From Staphylococcus equorum (GTDB lineage Bacteria > Bacillota > Bacilli > Staphylococcales > Staphylococcaceae): DNA of 64,000 bases. Shown here in pieces: positions 50,861 to 61,933 of the stretch (its first letter is position 1; each line of letters opens with the position of its first letter). The notes beneath the pieces are model-generated. The model was not told the origin of the DNA. It ran no database searches and saw only the letters and a program-made list of their open reading frames with translations. The stretch lies in the NCBI RefSeq assembly GCF_001747895.1, contig NZ_LNNB01000009.1, forward strand, positions 124,001-188,000, given 5' to 3'. A program made the position numbers and the translations under genes.

Positions 50861-51985
50861 ATGGAAGTGAAAAGTGCTTATATCCATATTCCTTTTTGCG
50901 TGAGGATTTGTACGTATTGTGATTTCAACAAGTACTTTATACAAAACCAACCAGTTGATACGTATTTAGATTGTTTAATCACTGAAATGCAACAAAGTGA
51001 AGTAAGAAAATTAGAAACAGTTTTTGTTGGCGGCGGTACGCCCACAGCACTTGATTATCAACAACTCGAAAAATTATTAGTAGCTATTACAGATACTTTT
51101 GAAATAAAAGGCGAATTTAGCTTTGAAGCAAATCCCGATGAATTAACAATTGAAAAAGTTCAATTACTTAAAAATTACGGTGTCAATAGGTTGTCTATGG
51201 GTGTTCAAACATTTAAACCAGAATTATTAGACATACTTGGTAGAACACACAAAACAGAAGATATTTATCAATCTGTTGCTAATGCTCGTCAAGTTGGCAT
51301 TCCATCTATTAGTTTAGATTTAATGTATCATTTACCAAACCAGACTCTAGAAGATTTTCAAGATAGTCTAGAAAAGGCTTTGTCGATGGATATTGATCAT
51401 ATATCTAGTTATGGTTTGATATTAGAACCCAAAACAAAATTTTATAATATGTATAGAAAAGGACAATTGAAAGTTCCTAATGAAGATATTGGTGAAGAAA
51501 TGTACGAATATCTATTAGAAAGAATGGAACAATCAGAGATGCATCAATATGAAATATCCAATTTCGGTAAAGTTGGACATGAATCCGAACACAATAAAGT
51601 GTATTGGAAAAATGAAGGCTATTATGGCTTTGGTGCTGGTGCAAGTGGTTATGTAAATGGAGAGCGTTATAATAATGTAAATCCAGTAAACCATTACATT
51701 AAAAAAGTACAAAACAATGAAAGACCCATATTAGATTCAACATTTCCTACTGAAACAGAACAAATGGAAGAAGAAATGTTTTTAGGATTACGGATGAATA
51801 TAGGTGTGGATAAAGACAAGTTTTCACAGAAATTTGGAAAAACCTTAGAAGAAGTCTATGGTCAAACTATAGAAGACCTAATTCAACGTGAACTTTTAAT
51901 TGATCAAAACGGTCATATCACGATGACTGAACGTGGAAAAGTGATTGGAAATATTGTCTTTGAAGCATTTTTATTAAATGTATAA
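50861..51985 (+). CDS. hemW: Radical SAM heme chaperone HemW
   Basis: HemW binds heme and passes it to target proteins; it was long annotated as an oxygen-independent coproporphyrinogen oxidase. The 374-residue protein begins MEVKSAYIHIPFCVRICTYC; the cluster motif CxxxCxxC is C13, C17, C20. GGGTPTAL, SFEANPDEL and RLSMGVQTF follow as in the family. The start at ATG 50861 is supported by AGGTGA and by the length; the open frame upstream runs through the lepA terminator. Confidence 0.94.
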   Translation: MEVKSAYIHIPFCVRICTYCDFNKYFIQNQPVDTYLDCLITEMQQSEVRKLETVFVGGGTPTALDYQQLEKLLVAITDTFEIKGEFSFEANPDELTIEKVQLLKNYGVNRLSMGVQTFKPELLDILGRTHKTEDIYQSVANARQVGIPSISLDLMYHLPNQTLEDFQDSLEKALSMDIDHISSYGLILEPKTKFYNMYRKGQLKVPNEDIGEEMYEYLLERMEQSEMHQYEISNFGKVGHESEHNKVYWKNEGYYGFGAGASGYVNGERYNNVNPVNHYIKKVQNNERPILDSTFPTETEQMEEEMFLGLRMNIGVDKDKFSQKFGKTLEEVYGQTIEDLIQRELLIDQNGHITMTERGKVIGNIVFEAFLLNV

Positions 51986-52011
51986 AAAAATTTAAAATTG
52001 AATGCTTTAAC

Positions 52012-52028
52012 ATTGACTTACTTTGACC
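52012..52028 (+). promoter_or_regulatory. CtsR-like operator upstream of hrcA
   Basis: ATTGACT-TAC-TTTGACC resembles the inverse of the CtsR tandem heptad (GGTCAAA, three bases, GGTCAAA) with two mismatches. It also overlaps the likely -35 box TTGACT. Confidence 0.5.
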
Positions 52029-52045
52029 AATTTGATAAATTATAA

Positions 52046-52072
52046 TTAGCACTTGGAACAAAAGAGTGCTAA
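52046..52072 (+). promoter_or_regulatory. CIRCE operator (HrcA site)
   Basis: TTAGCACTT, nine bases, GAGTGCTAA: one mismatch to the CIRCE consensus arms. It overlaps the -10 region (TATAAT 52041-52046) and ends 12 bases before the hrcA start, so HrcA should autoregulate the whole operon. Confidence 0.95.
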
Positions 52073-52084
52073 TGAGGTGAAAAC

Positions 52085-53065
52085 ATGATTAGCGATAGAC
52101 AATTGAGCATACTTAATGCAATTGTTGAAGATTATGTTGATTTAGGTCATCCAATTGGTTCAAAAACACTGATTGAACGACACAAATTGAATTTTAGTCC
52201 TGCAACTATTCGAAACGAGATGAAACATCTCGAAGATCTTGAATTGATTGAGAAGACACATACTTCATCAGGGCGATCACCATCACAGTCAGGCATCAGA
52301 TATTATGTGAATCAATTATTGCAACAAACATCTCATCAACAGCAAACAAAAATTCAACGTTTGAGTGATTTACTAGTTGATAATCATTATGACATTTCCT
52401 CAGCATTGAGCGAATTTGCAAATGAACTTTCAATTGCATCTCAATATACAACGTTGGTAATGCGTCCAAATCACAAAAAAGATATAATTAATAACATTCA
52501 TTTGATTCGAGCAAATGCCTATTTGGTTATAATGGTAGTCGTGTTCACATCCGGTCATGTAGAACATCTGCATTTAGCATCTGAAGTTCCGTTATCTAAT
52601 GATGAACTGACAAAAATTTCGAATTTTGTTACTGCTAAATATGATGAATGGAATCATCATCGTTTTGAAAATGAGTTAGATGCTTTTGTTAATTCTGAAT
52701 TAGAGAAGCATTTTATCAAAGATATGCTAAGCACAATCGAGATTCATTTTGATAATCAAAGTAATGGCATTTTTATGGGCGGAAAGGTTAAACTAATTGA
52801 TGCGTTGAATGAAACGAACGTGTCATCGATTCAACCTATTTTGCAATATATAGAATCGAATAAAATCACGCAATTACTTGATGATATGTCTAATTCGACA
52901 ATAAACGTCAAAATTGGACATGAAATAGAATCAAGTTTGAGTGGCATTTCTATCGTCACAAGTCAATATCACATTGACGATAGATTAAAAGGCCAAATTG
53001 CGGTTATCGGACCAACAGCAATGAATTATCAGAACGTAATACGATTACTAAATACGATTTGGTAA
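52085..53065 (+). CDS. hrcA: Heat-inducible transcription repressor HrcA
   Basis: HrcA binds CIRCE and represses dnaK and groE operons; GroEL helps keep it active. The 326-residue protein has an N-terminal winged helix ([21 protein letters not shown], then [19 protein letters not shown], about residues 35-53) and a GAF-like C-terminal domain ending in [21 protein letters not shown] precedes the ATG and is next to CIRCE. It is the first gene of hrcA-grpE-dnaK-dnaJ-prmA-rsmE. Confidence 0.97.
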   Translation: MISDRQLSILNAIVEDYVDLGHPIGSKTLIERHKLNFSPATIRNEMKHLEDLELIEKTHTSSGRSPSQSGIRYYVNQLLQQTSHQQQTKIQRLSDLLVDNHYDISSALSEFANELSIASQYTTLVMRPNHKKDIINNIHLIRANAYLVIMVVVFTSGHVEHLHLASEVPLSNDELTKISNFVTAKYDEWNHHRFENELDAFVNSELEKHFIKDMLSTIEIHFDNQSNGIFMGGKVKLIDALNETNVSSIQPILQYIESNKITQLLDDMSNSTINVKIGHEIESSLSGISIVTSQYHIDDRLKGQIAVIGPTAMNYQNVIRLLNTIW

Positions 53066-53091
53066 TTAAGTATTGTATTGGAGGGCGGAAA

Positions 53092-53706
53092 ATGACAGAA
53101 AAAAATGAATCAGTATTTGATCAAGAAGCAAATGAAGATGTAACTGATAACGAGCAAAATACATCTTCTGTAAATACTGATGAAACTACAGAAGCATCAC
53201 AAGATAATCTGCAGGAGGATGATTCACAAGAAACTACAGAAAATGTAGATCCTAAAGATGAAGAAATTCAACAATTAAAACAAGATGTTCAAGAAAATGA
53301 AGAAAAGTATTTAAGATTATACGCAGAGTTTGAAAATTATAAGCGTAGAATCCAAAAAGAAAATCAAACAATGAAAGCATATAAAGCGCAAGATGTACTT
53401 AATGATATTCTACCAACAATAGATAACATTGAACGTGCGCTACAAATTGAAGGCGAAAATGAACAATTCCAATCACTTAAAAAAGGTGTGGAAATGATTC
53501 ATGAAAGTTTAATTAATGCATTAAAAGAAAATGGTTTAGAATTAATTGAAACAGAAGGTCATCAATTTGACCCGAACATTCATCAAGCTGTAGTTCAAGA
53601 TGACAATCCTGATTTTGAATCAGGCGAAATCACTCAAGAGCTACAAAAAGGTTATAAACTAAAAGAACGTGTATTAAGACCTTCAATGGTTAAAGTAAAT
53701 CAATAG
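53092..53706 (+). CDS. grpE: Nucleotide exchange factor GrpE
   Basis: GrpE releases ADP from DnaK. The 204-residue protein has an acidic disordered N terminus (about 1-65), a long coiled coil, and the core with [13 protein letters not shown] (about residues 86-98) and DPNIHQAV near the end. The ATG at 53092 follows TTGGAGGG; an in-frame upstream GTG lies in the hrcA end. It is 26 bases after hrcA. Confidence 0.97.
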   Translation: MTEKNESVFDQEANEDVTDNEQNTSSVNTDETTEASQDNLQEDDSQETTENVDPKDEEIQQLKQDVQENEEKYLRLYAEFENYKRRIQKENQTMKAYKAQDVLNDILPTIDNIERALQIEGENEQFQSLKKGVEMIHESLINALKENGLELIETEGHQFDPNIHQAVVQDDNPDFESGEITQELQKGYKLKERVLRPSMVKVNQ

Positions 53707-53740
53707 GTTTTAGTATTGATGAAAACACCAATTTATATAA

Positions 53741-55606
<1,866 letters not shown>

Positions 55607-55669
55607 GTATAGTCATTGACTAATTAATTGTTATTAATAGAAAAATATGACACAATTGCTTAGCCAAAT

Positions 55670-55706
55670 TAAGTCAAAGTCAATTGAACATTGGCTTTGA
55701 CTTTTT
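55670..55706 (+). terminator. Internal terminator between dnaK and dnaJ
   Basis: AAGTCAAAG and CTTTGACTT with inner CAAT/ATTG, followed by five T residues. It probably lowers dnaJ, prmA and rsmE relative to dnaK. Confidence 0.82.
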
Positions 55707-55752
55707 CCTTTTTTAAAAATGATTCAATAAAACAGTAAAAGGAGAGATATTA

Positions 55753-56889
55753 GTGGCCAAAAAAGATTATTATGAAGTCTTAGGTGTCAGCAAAGGCGCT
55801 TCTAAAGATGAAATTAAAAAGGCTTATCGTAAATTATCAAAGAAGTATCACCCGGATATTAATCAAGAAGAAGGTTCTGATGAGAAGTTTAAAGAAATCT
55901 CTGAAGCCTATGAAACATTAAGCGATGAAAATAAACGCGCAAATTATGACCAATTTGGACATGATGGTCCTCAAGGTGGCTTTGGCGGCCAAGGATTCGG
56001 TGGCCAAGACTTTAGTGGATTTGGTGGCGGCGGTTTCGAAGATATATTCAGTTCATTCTTTGGTGGCGGCCGTCAACAACGTGATCCTAACGCCCCAAGA
56101 AAAGGCGATGACTTACAATATACAATGACAGTTACGTTTGATGAAGCTGTTTTCGGTAGTGAAAAAGAAATTTCAATTCGTAAAGATGTGTCTTGTCACA
56201 CTTGTGATGGTGCAGGCGCTAAGCCAGGTACTAAAAAGAAAACTTGCGAATACTGTAGTGGTGCTGGACATGTGTCTGTAGAACAAAATACAATACTTGG
56301 CAGAGTTAGAACTGAAAAAGTTTGTCCAGTATGTAGTGGTTCTGGACAAGAGTTTGAAGAACCATGTCCAACATGTAAGGGTAAAGGTACTGAGAACAAA
56401 AATGTTAAAATCAGTGTCACAATACCTGAAGGTGTAGATAATGAACAACAAATTAGATTAGCTGGTGAAGGTGCTCCTGGAGAAAATGGCGGACCTCAAG
56501 GTGATTTGTATATTGTATTTAGAGTTAAACCTTCAGAAAAATTTGAAAGAGATGGCGATGATATTTATTATTCACTTGATATCAGTATCGCTCAAGCATC
56601 ACTAGGTGACGAGGTTAAAGTGCCGACGCTTAACAGCAGCGTGATGTTAACAATTCCAGCAGGTACGCAAACTGGAAAACAATTCCGTCTAAAAGAAAAA
56701 GGAATTAAGAATGTTCATGGCTACGGCTATGGCGACTTATTTATCAATATAAATGTCGTAACACCAAGTAAAATGAGTGATCGACAAAAAGAATTATTAA
56801 GAGAATTTGCCGAAATTGATGGCGAAGAAATTTCTGAACAAGCATCAAATTTTAGAGACAAAGCTAAAAGATTCTTTAAAGGAGATTAG
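55753..56889 (+). CDS. dnaJ: Chaperone DnaJ (Hsp40)
   Basis: DnaJ stimulates DnaK ATPase and presents substrates. The 378-residue protein has the J-domain with YHPD (HPD at about 34-36), a glycine/phenylalanine-rich stretch (about 75-115), four zinc-binding CxxCxGxG-type repeats ([32 protein letters not shown]) and a C-terminal substrate domain. The start is GTG 55753 after GGAGAG. Confidence 0.98.
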   Translation: MAKKDYYEVLGVSKGASKDEIKKAYRKLSKKYHPDINQEEGSDEKFKEISEAYETLSDENKRANYDQFGHDGPQGGFGGQGFGGQDFSGFGGGGFEDIFSSFFGGGRQQRDPNAPRKGDDLQYTMTVTFDEAVFGSEKEISIRKDVSCHTCDGAGAKPGTKKKTCEYCSGAGHVSVEQNTILGRVRTEKVCPVCSGSGQEFEEPCPTCKGKGTENKNVKISVTIPEGVDNEQQIRLAGEGAPGENGGPQGDLYIVFRVKPSEKFERDGDDIYYSLDISIAQASLGDEVKVPTLNSSVMLTIPAGTQTGKQFRLKEKGIKNVHGYGYGDLFININVVTPSKMSDRQKELLREFAEIDGEEISEQASNFRDKAKRFFKGD

Positions 56890-56892
56890 AAT

Positions 56893-57831
56893 ATGAATTG
56901 GACCGAGATATCAATCATTGCTAATCATGAAGTAACGCCTATAATTACTAATATATTGGAAAATTTTGGTTCAAATGGTGTTGTTATAGAGGACTCTCAT
57001 GACTTAAATCACGACTTTGAGGATAAATATGGCGAGCTATATGCGCTTAATGCTAGTGATTACCCTAAACAAGGGGTCAGGCTAAAAGCGTATTTCAATG
57101 AACTGAAATATACTGAAACGTTTAGAAAAGCGCTTTTAAATGAAATTTCGCAAGTAGAATCTTTAGATAACTCTATTTTTAACTACGAAGAACAAATGCT
57201 TCAAGAACAAGATTGGGAAAATGAATGGAAAAATTATTTTCATCCATTTCGTGCATCAAAACAATTTACGATAGTCCCTAGTTGGGAAACATATCAAAAA
57301 GAAGATGATAGTGAATTGTGCATAGAATTGGATCCAGGTATGGCATTTGGTACAGGCGACCATCCTACAACGAGCATGTGTTTAAAAGCAATTGAAACTT
57401 ATGTGAAGCCGAGTGATTCAGTTATAGATGTTGGTACAGGTTCAGGAATATTAAGTATTGCTGCACATCTTTTAGGTGTTAAACGTATTAAAGCATTAGA
57501 CGTTGATGAAATGGCAGTGAAAGTTGCTAAAGAAAATTTCATGAAAAATAATTGTGCTAAGGCAATTGAAGCTGTTCCTGGTAATTTACTAACAGAAGAA
57601 ACTGAAAAATTTGATGTTGTTGTCGCCAATATTTTAGCTCATATTATTGAAGAAATGATCGAAGATGCTTATAACGTTTTAAATAAAGATGGTTATTTTA
57701 TAACTTCTGGTATTATAGAAGAAAAACATGAATCTATTATAAATCATATGAAGCGTAGTGGTTTTGAAATTGTTTCTATTAATCACGATAACAGTTGGGT
57801 TTGTATCGTTGGACAGAAAGTGAGCGAATAA
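56893..57831 (+). CDS. prmA: Ribosomal protein L11 methyltransferase
   Basis: PrmA trimethylates several lysines of L11. The 312-residue protein has the N-terminal substrate domain, then [18 protein letters not shown] (about residues 150-167), the SAM loop [15 protein letters not shown] (about 177-191) and [13 protein letters not shown], all family hallmarks. It starts 3 bases after dnaJ, in the usual Firmicute order dnaJ-prmA-rsmE. Confidence 0.97.
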   Translation: MNWTEISIIANHEVTPIITNILENFGSNGVVIEDSHDLNHDFEDKYGELYALNASDYPKQGVRLKAYFNELKYTETFRKALLNEISQVESLDNSIFNYEEQMLQEQDWENEWKNYFHPFRASKQFTIVPSWETYQKEDDSELCIELDPGMAFGTGDHPTTSMCLKAIETYVKPSDSVIDVGTGSGILSIAAHLLGVKRIKALDVDEMAVKVAKENFMKNNCAKAIEAVPGNLLTEETEKFDVVVANILAHIIEEMIEDAYNVLNKDGYFITSGIIEEKHESIINHMKRSGFEIVSINHDNSWVCIVGQKVSE

Positions 57832-57833
57832 CG

Positions 57834-58586
57834 ATGCAAAGATACTTTATTGACCAAAACGCTGATGTAAATCAGCGTTTTTTCATTACTGATAAAGGTG
57901 ACATACACCATATATCCAATGTGATGCGTCATCAGACTGGCGATAAAATAATTATTACATTTGTGGATCAGAACGTATATAAGTGCCAGATTATCGATAT
58001 AGCTACTGAAGGTATTGAACTTTCGTTAGTAGAAAAAATTGATATTGATACTGAATTACCTCAACATATTACGATTTGTAGTGGTTTAATTAAAGCTGAT
58101 AAATATGAATGGATGCTCCAAAAATCGACAGAATTAGGTGCTAATCATTTCATAGCTGCTGGTATGAAACGTTCAGTGGTTAAATTAAATGATAGTAAGA
58201 TTGATAAAAAATTAGAGCGCTGGCAAAAGATTATTAAAGAAGCAGCTGAGCAAAGCTACCGTTTAGCTATACCGTCCATAACTTATGAACCAAGTTTAAA
58301 AGTAGTTTATAATCATATCGATGAATACGATTATGTACTCATCGCTTATGAAGATGCTGCTAAAACAGGTGAAACGCACAATTTTAAGTCTGTAGTTCGT
58401 GAAATGAAATCTGGTGCTCGTGTGTTAGTTATATTTGGGCCAGAAGGTGGCTTATCAGAAGAAGAAGTAGCATTATTCGATGGTAAGGCGTATCAAATTG
58501 GTCTAGGTCCTAGAATTTTAAGAGCAGAAACTGCACCACTTTACGTATTAAGTGCTGTAAGTTTTGAAAAAGATTTATTAGATTAA
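57834..58586 (+). CDS. rsmE: 16S rRNA (uracil-1498-N3)-methyltransferase
   Basis: RsmE methylates U1498 in helix 44 of 16S rRNA. The 250-residue SPOUT protein begins MQRYFIDQNADVNQRFFI (PUA-like part) and has the trefoil-knot motifs QKSTELGANHF, EAAEQSYRLAIP, VIFGPEGGLSEEEV and LGPRILRAETAPLY. The ATG at 57834 is two bases after the prmA stop. The heat-shock operon ends here. In B. subtilis the next gene is mtaB; it is missing from this window. Confidence 0.96.
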   Translation: MQRYFIDQNADVNQRFFITDKGDIHHISNVMRHQTGDKIIITFVDQNVYKCQIIDIATEGIELSLVEKIDIDTELPQHITICSGLIKADKYEWMLQKSTELGANHFIAAGMKRSVVKLNDSKIDKKLERWQKIIKEAAEQSYRLAIPSITYEPSLKVVYNHIDEYDYVLIAYEDAAKTGETHNFKSVVREMKSGARVLVIFGPEGGLSEEEVALFDGKAYQIGLGPRILRAETAPLYVLSAVSFEKDLLD

Positions 58587-58674
58587 TGTTAAAATAATCA
58601 TGTGTTAAGTAATACAATGTATACATTTTAGTACAAATTTTTGCTTTAAATTAAAAAATTGTAAATTTTACTAA

Positions 58675-58703
58675 TTGACCGCTTTAATCAGATATATTAT
58701 ACT
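58675..58703 (+). promoter_or_regulatory. Promoter of rpsU
   Basis: TTGACC (58675-58680) and TATACT (58698-58703) with a 17-base spacer; start near 58710 gives a leader of about 65 bases. Confidence 0.75.
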
Positions 58704-58773
58704 GATTAATACATGGTCATAACCATGAAATGATAATAAAGTTTCGTTGATATTTGGAGGGAGGGAAATACAC

Positions 58774-58944
58774 ATGTCTAAAACAACAGTTAAGAGTAAT
58801 GAATCACTTGAAGATGCGTTACGTCGTTTCAAACGTACAGTTTCTAAAAGCGGTACAATTCAAGAAGTTCGTAAGCGTGAATATTACGAAAAACCTAGTG
58901 TTAAACGTAAGAAAAAATCAGAAGCTGCGCGTAAACGTAAATAG
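58774..58944 (+). CDS. rpsU: 30S ribosomal protein S21
   Basis: S21 is a small basic protein of the 30S platform, near the anti-Shine-Dalgarno end of 16S rRNA. The product is 56 residues, begins [19 protein letters not shown] and ends in the lysine/arginine tail SEAARKRK. The start at ATG 58774 follows an unusually long purine stretch GGAGGGAGGGA, which may act in autoregulation; an in-frame ATG at 58747 lies before that site. It has its own promoter and terminator. An overlapping frame at 58754-58954 is a shadow. Confidence 0.96.
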   Translation: MSKTTVKSNESLEDALRRFKRTVSKSGTIQEVRKREYYEKPSVKRKKKSEAARKRK

Positions 58945-59035
58945 TATTTACTAACGGTAGCTTGCACGTAAACGAATATTCTAATAATTAATTGTGTCGT
59001 TGACTCCCTCAACACCAACATTAATTATAAATAGT

Positions 59036-59078
59036 AATAGTCTTAGTTGTTCAACAGCTAAGACTATTATTTTTTTAT
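59036..59078 (+). terminator. Terminator after rpsU
   Basis: AATAGTCTTAG and CTAAGACTATT, with TGT/ACA at the top of the stem, followed by seven T residues. It is 91 bases after rpsU; no gene lies between. Confidence 0.9.
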
Positions 59079-59113
59079 AAATTCAGGTTCATGATTTGAA
59101 AAAATTAATATAA

Positions 59114-59141
59114 TTAACATTTATGCTATAAACGCTATAAT
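59114..59141 (+). promoter_or_regulatory. Promoter of the nfeD-floA operon
   Basis: TTAACA (59114-59119) and TATAAT (59136-59141) with a 16-base spacer. Confidence 0.55.
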
Positions 59142-59187
59142 CATACATTCATTTCATGTATAATCAAGTTGAGAGCGAGGTGATAGA

Positions 59188-59898
59188 GTGATTCCTTCGA
59201 GTAGTATACATACAATATTTTCAGTCAACTTTGTTGAACAAGGAAATTGGATTGATAATGTTGCAAGCGTTATCGTCAGTCCGTTTGGAGCTTTAATTTT
59301 AACTTGTATTATCTTCCTAGGATTTTTATATCAATTATACTCTAATAAGATAAATATTGTGGGTATCGTTGCCACATTAGCTTTATTGATACTCTTTTTA
59401 GGGTTTTTTGTAAAAGGCGATGTCAACTTGTACTCAATCATCTTATTTGGAATCGGTGTCATATTGGTAATAATAGAACTTTTTGTTGTTGGTGCGATTA
59501 TCGGTATTATCGGTATGGGGCTAATAACTTTTAGTATTATTACTTTAGGTGACAATTTAATTTATATGATTGCTAGTGTAGTTGTAGCATTGATATTATC
59601 AATCATAGAGTGGGTGGTACTAGTGAAAATTTTCAAACGTAAGATACCGTTTTTAGATAAAGTAGTTTTGAAGGATTCTACAAATGCAGAGGCAGGCTAC
59701 ACTTCACATGAAGATCGCTCTCATTTAGTTGGGCTTACTGCTACTACATTAACAGATTTAAGACCAGCAGGAATCATTACACTCAACAATGAACGTATCG
59801 ACGCAGTTTCTGATGGATCATTTATTTTGCGAAATAAAGCAGTAACCATTTTAGAAGTTGAAGGCACGAGAGTTGTTGTTAGAGAAAACGAATCATAA
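59188..59898 (+). CDS. NfeD family membrane protein
   Basis: NfeD proteins are membrane partners of flotillins in bacterial lipid microdomains. The 236-residue protein has about five or six hydrophobic segments (roughly residues 28-180) and a C-terminal OB-fold domain containing VGLTATTLTDLRPAGIITLN and AVTILEVEGTRVVVRE. It is the shorter NfeD type without the ClpP-like protease half. The start is GTG after GCGAGGTG. It is 12 bases upstream of floA, matching the standard nfeD-flotillin pair. Confidence 0.9.
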   Translation: MIPSSSIHTIFSVNFVEQGNWIDNVASVIVSPFGALILTCIIFLGFLYQLYSNKINIVGIVATLALLILFLGFFVKGDVNLYSIILFGIGVILVIIELFVVGAIIGIIGMGLITFSIITLGDNLIYMIASVVVALILSIIEWVVLVKIFKRKIPFLDKVVLKDSTNAEAGYTSHEDRSHLVGLTATTLTDLRPAGIITLNNERIDAVSDGSFILRNKAVTILEVEGTRVVVRENES

Positions 59899-59910
59899 AG
59901 GAGAGAAAGT

Positions 59911-60894
59911 ATGATCGGATTAGTTGTTATCGTCGTCATAGTAGTAATAGCTTTATTATTACTATTTTCATTTGTTCCAGTCGGATTATGGATTTCAGCA
60001 ATAGCTGCAGGCGTTAAAGTAGGTATTGGAACATTAGTTGGTATGAGACTTCGTAGAGTTTCACCACGAAAAGTTATTTCACCATTAATTAAGGCACACA
60101 AAGCTGGTTTGAATTTAACAACAAACCAACTTGAATCACATTACTTAGCAGGAGGAAACGTCGACCGTGTTGTTGATGCTAACATTGCAGCACAAAGAGC
60201 GGACATCAACTTACCATTTGAACGTGGAGCAGCTATTGATTTAGCTGGCCGTGATGTATTAGAAGCTGTTCAAATGTCAGTTAACCCTAAAGTAATAGAA
60301 ACACCATTTATCGCAGGTGTAGCGATGAACGGTATCGAAGTAAAAGCTAAAGCGCGTATTACTGTTCGTGCTAACATCGCTCGTTTAGTAGGTGGTGCTG
60401 GTGAAGAAACAATTATTGCACGTGTCGGTGAAGGTATCGTATCAACAATTGGTTCTAGTGAGCACCATACACAAGTTTTAGAAAACCCAGACAATATTTC
60501 TAAAACAGTACTTAGTAAAGGTTTAGATTCTGGTACAGCATTTGAAATCTTATCAATCGATATTGCTGACGTTGATATCAGCAAAAACATTGGTGCAGAC
60601 TTACAAACTGAACAAGCACTTGCTGACAAAAACATTGCACAAGCTAAAGCAGAAGAACGTAGAGCAATGGCTGTAGCTCAAGAGCAAGAAATGAAAGCTA
60701 AAGTTCAAGAAATGCGTTCTAAAGTTGTTGAAGCAGAAGCAGAAGTACCACTTGCTATGGCAGAAGCGTTACGTTCTGGCAACTTAGGCGTTAAGGATTA
60801 TTATAACCTTAAAAATGTTGAAGCTGATACTGGCATGAGAAACTCAATCAACGAACGTACGAACCCAAAAGATGATGAATCACCGGAAAATTAA
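59911..60894 (+). CDS. floA: Flotillin-like protein FloA
   Basis: FloA organises functional membrane microdomains and membrane fluidity. The 327-residue protein has an N-terminal membrane-inserted hydrophobic stretch (about 2-30), the SPFH domain, and a long alanine/glutamate-rich coiled coil with repeated EA dipeptides (about 215-285). AAGGAGAG precedes the ATG. It lies between nfeD and a downstream membrane protein gene and is probably cotranscribed with both. Confidence 0.96.
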   Translation: MIGLVVIVVIVVIALLLLFSFVPVGLWISAIAAGVKVGIGTLVGMRLRRVSPRKVISPLIKAHKAGLNLTTNQLESHYLAGGNVDRVVDANIAAQRADINLPFERGAAIDLAGRDVLEAVQMSVNPKVIETPFIAGVAMNGIEVKAKARITVRANIARLVGGAGEETIIARVGEGIVSTIGSSEHHTQVLENPDNISKTVLSKGLDSGTAFEILSIDIADVDISKNIGADLQTEQALADKNIAQAKAEERRAMAVAQEQEMKAKVQEMRSKVVEAEAEVPLAMAEALRSGNLGVKDYYNLKNVEADTGMRNSINERTNPKDDESPEN

Positions 60895-60908
60895 TTAGGG
60901 GTGATTAA

Positions 60909-61580
60909 ATGAATATAGCTATTATTATCTTTGTAATATCTGTGATTGTTACAATAGTCACTGCTATTAGCGATAATAGCCATAAAGATAGAAAAAACCA
61001 AAAACCACCAATAAACAATCAACCTAATCGAAATGATCAGCCACCTAAAAGAGGCGGTTTCCTTGATGAAATTGGTAAAGCATTCAAAGAAATCGAACAA
61101 CAAATGAATGAAGGACCAACGAGGAAAGATATTGAACAACAACCGCAAAAGCGTGCAGAACCTGCAAGACCAGTTGAAACTAGAGCTGAAAAAATGGAAA
61201 CGCCAAATCCTCAACAAACGACTCGAACAATGCGTACAGACAACGAGACTGAAGCAGAAAAGTTAAAACGTTCGCAAGAGCAAAAAGAGGATAAACTGCA
61301 AAAAGAACTTGAAGCAGATTTAATGGGCGAATTACAAGATGTGCGTACAGAAATTGATCGTGAAAACGAGAAAAAACTGAAGAGAACTGAAAGAAGAGCA
61401 CGTGCTATTATTTCAGATAAATATTTATCTGAGAGAACAAAACGTTTCCGTTTAAAACAGTTAATGGATGCACAGGCAATTCAGAGTCCAGTTACTAATG
61501 AAAAATATAGGTTTGCAGAAGATGAAGTTGTAAATGGTATTATTTGGTCGGAAATATTAGAAAGACCCAAAAGATTATAG
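60909..61580 (+). CDS. Hypothetical membrane-anchored coiled-coil protein of the floA operon
   Basis: I do not recognise a named family. The 223-residue protein has one N-terminal hydrophobic segment (about residues 2-20, probable anchor), a proline/asparagine-rich linker, a glutamate/lysine/arginine-rich helical region that should form coiled coil (about 110-160), and a conserved-looking C terminus with LSERTKRFRLKQLMDAQAI and VVNGIIWSEIL. TTAGGGGTG precedes the ATG, 14 bases after floA. Association with FloA is an inference from gene order. Confidence 0.85.
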   Translation: MNIAIIIFVISVIVTIVTAISDNSHKDRKNQKPPINNQPNRNDQPPKRGGFLDEIGKAFKEIEQQMNEGPTRKDIEQQPQKRAEPARPVETRAEKMETPNPQQTTRTMRTDNETEAEKLKRSQEQKEDKLQKELEADLMGELQDVRTEIDRENEKKLKRTERRARAIISDKYLSERTKRFRLKQLMDAQAIQSPVTNEKYRFAEDEVVNGIIWSEILERPKRL

Positions 61581-61600
61581 CGCAGTATAGTCTATAAATT

Positions 61601-61646
61601 AAACGCCTTATGGAGTCGATATATGATGACTTTGTAAGGCGTTTTT
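61601..61646 (+). terminator. Terminator of the floA operon
   Basis: AAACGCCTTA and TAAGGCGTTT, with inner AGTC/GACT, then T residues. The rest of the gap to phoH (61647-61933) is AT-rich and holds only promoter signals. Confidence 0.88.
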
Positions 61647-61789
61647 GTGTATTTGCAATAATTTCAATGAAAAAATAACCATAATAAATTAAACTAATAG
61701 CTCACGACTAATAAGAATGTAAACATCATGTAAAATTTGATAAATGAGCCTCTATTTAATACTCTTTGAAATAATATATAGTTAATTCG

Positions 61790-61798
61790 TGATATAAT
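61790..61798 (+). promoter_or_regulatory. Extended -10 promoter for phoH
   Basis: TGATATAAT, with TTGAAA 21 bases further upstream as a poorly spaced -35. The leader would be about 130 bases. Confidence 0.45.
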
Positions 61799-61933
61799 GA
61801 TGGTGTAATCATCATTATATGATTGAATTGTTAAATGCTTAAAATAATTTAATGAACGATAATAATTTTTGTAAGTTAAAATCTAATAGGATAAAATAAG
61901 ATGAAACGAATATATTTGTAAAGGAGCACCTAT

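Noticed and set aside
56173..56451. Minus-strand frames opposite dnaJ
   Set aside because: Antisense shadows of the cysteine/glycine-rich zinc repeats of DnaJ.
58754..58954. Second frame overlapping rpsU
   Set aside because: Same region as ribosomal protein S21 in a shifted frame; no independent start signal.
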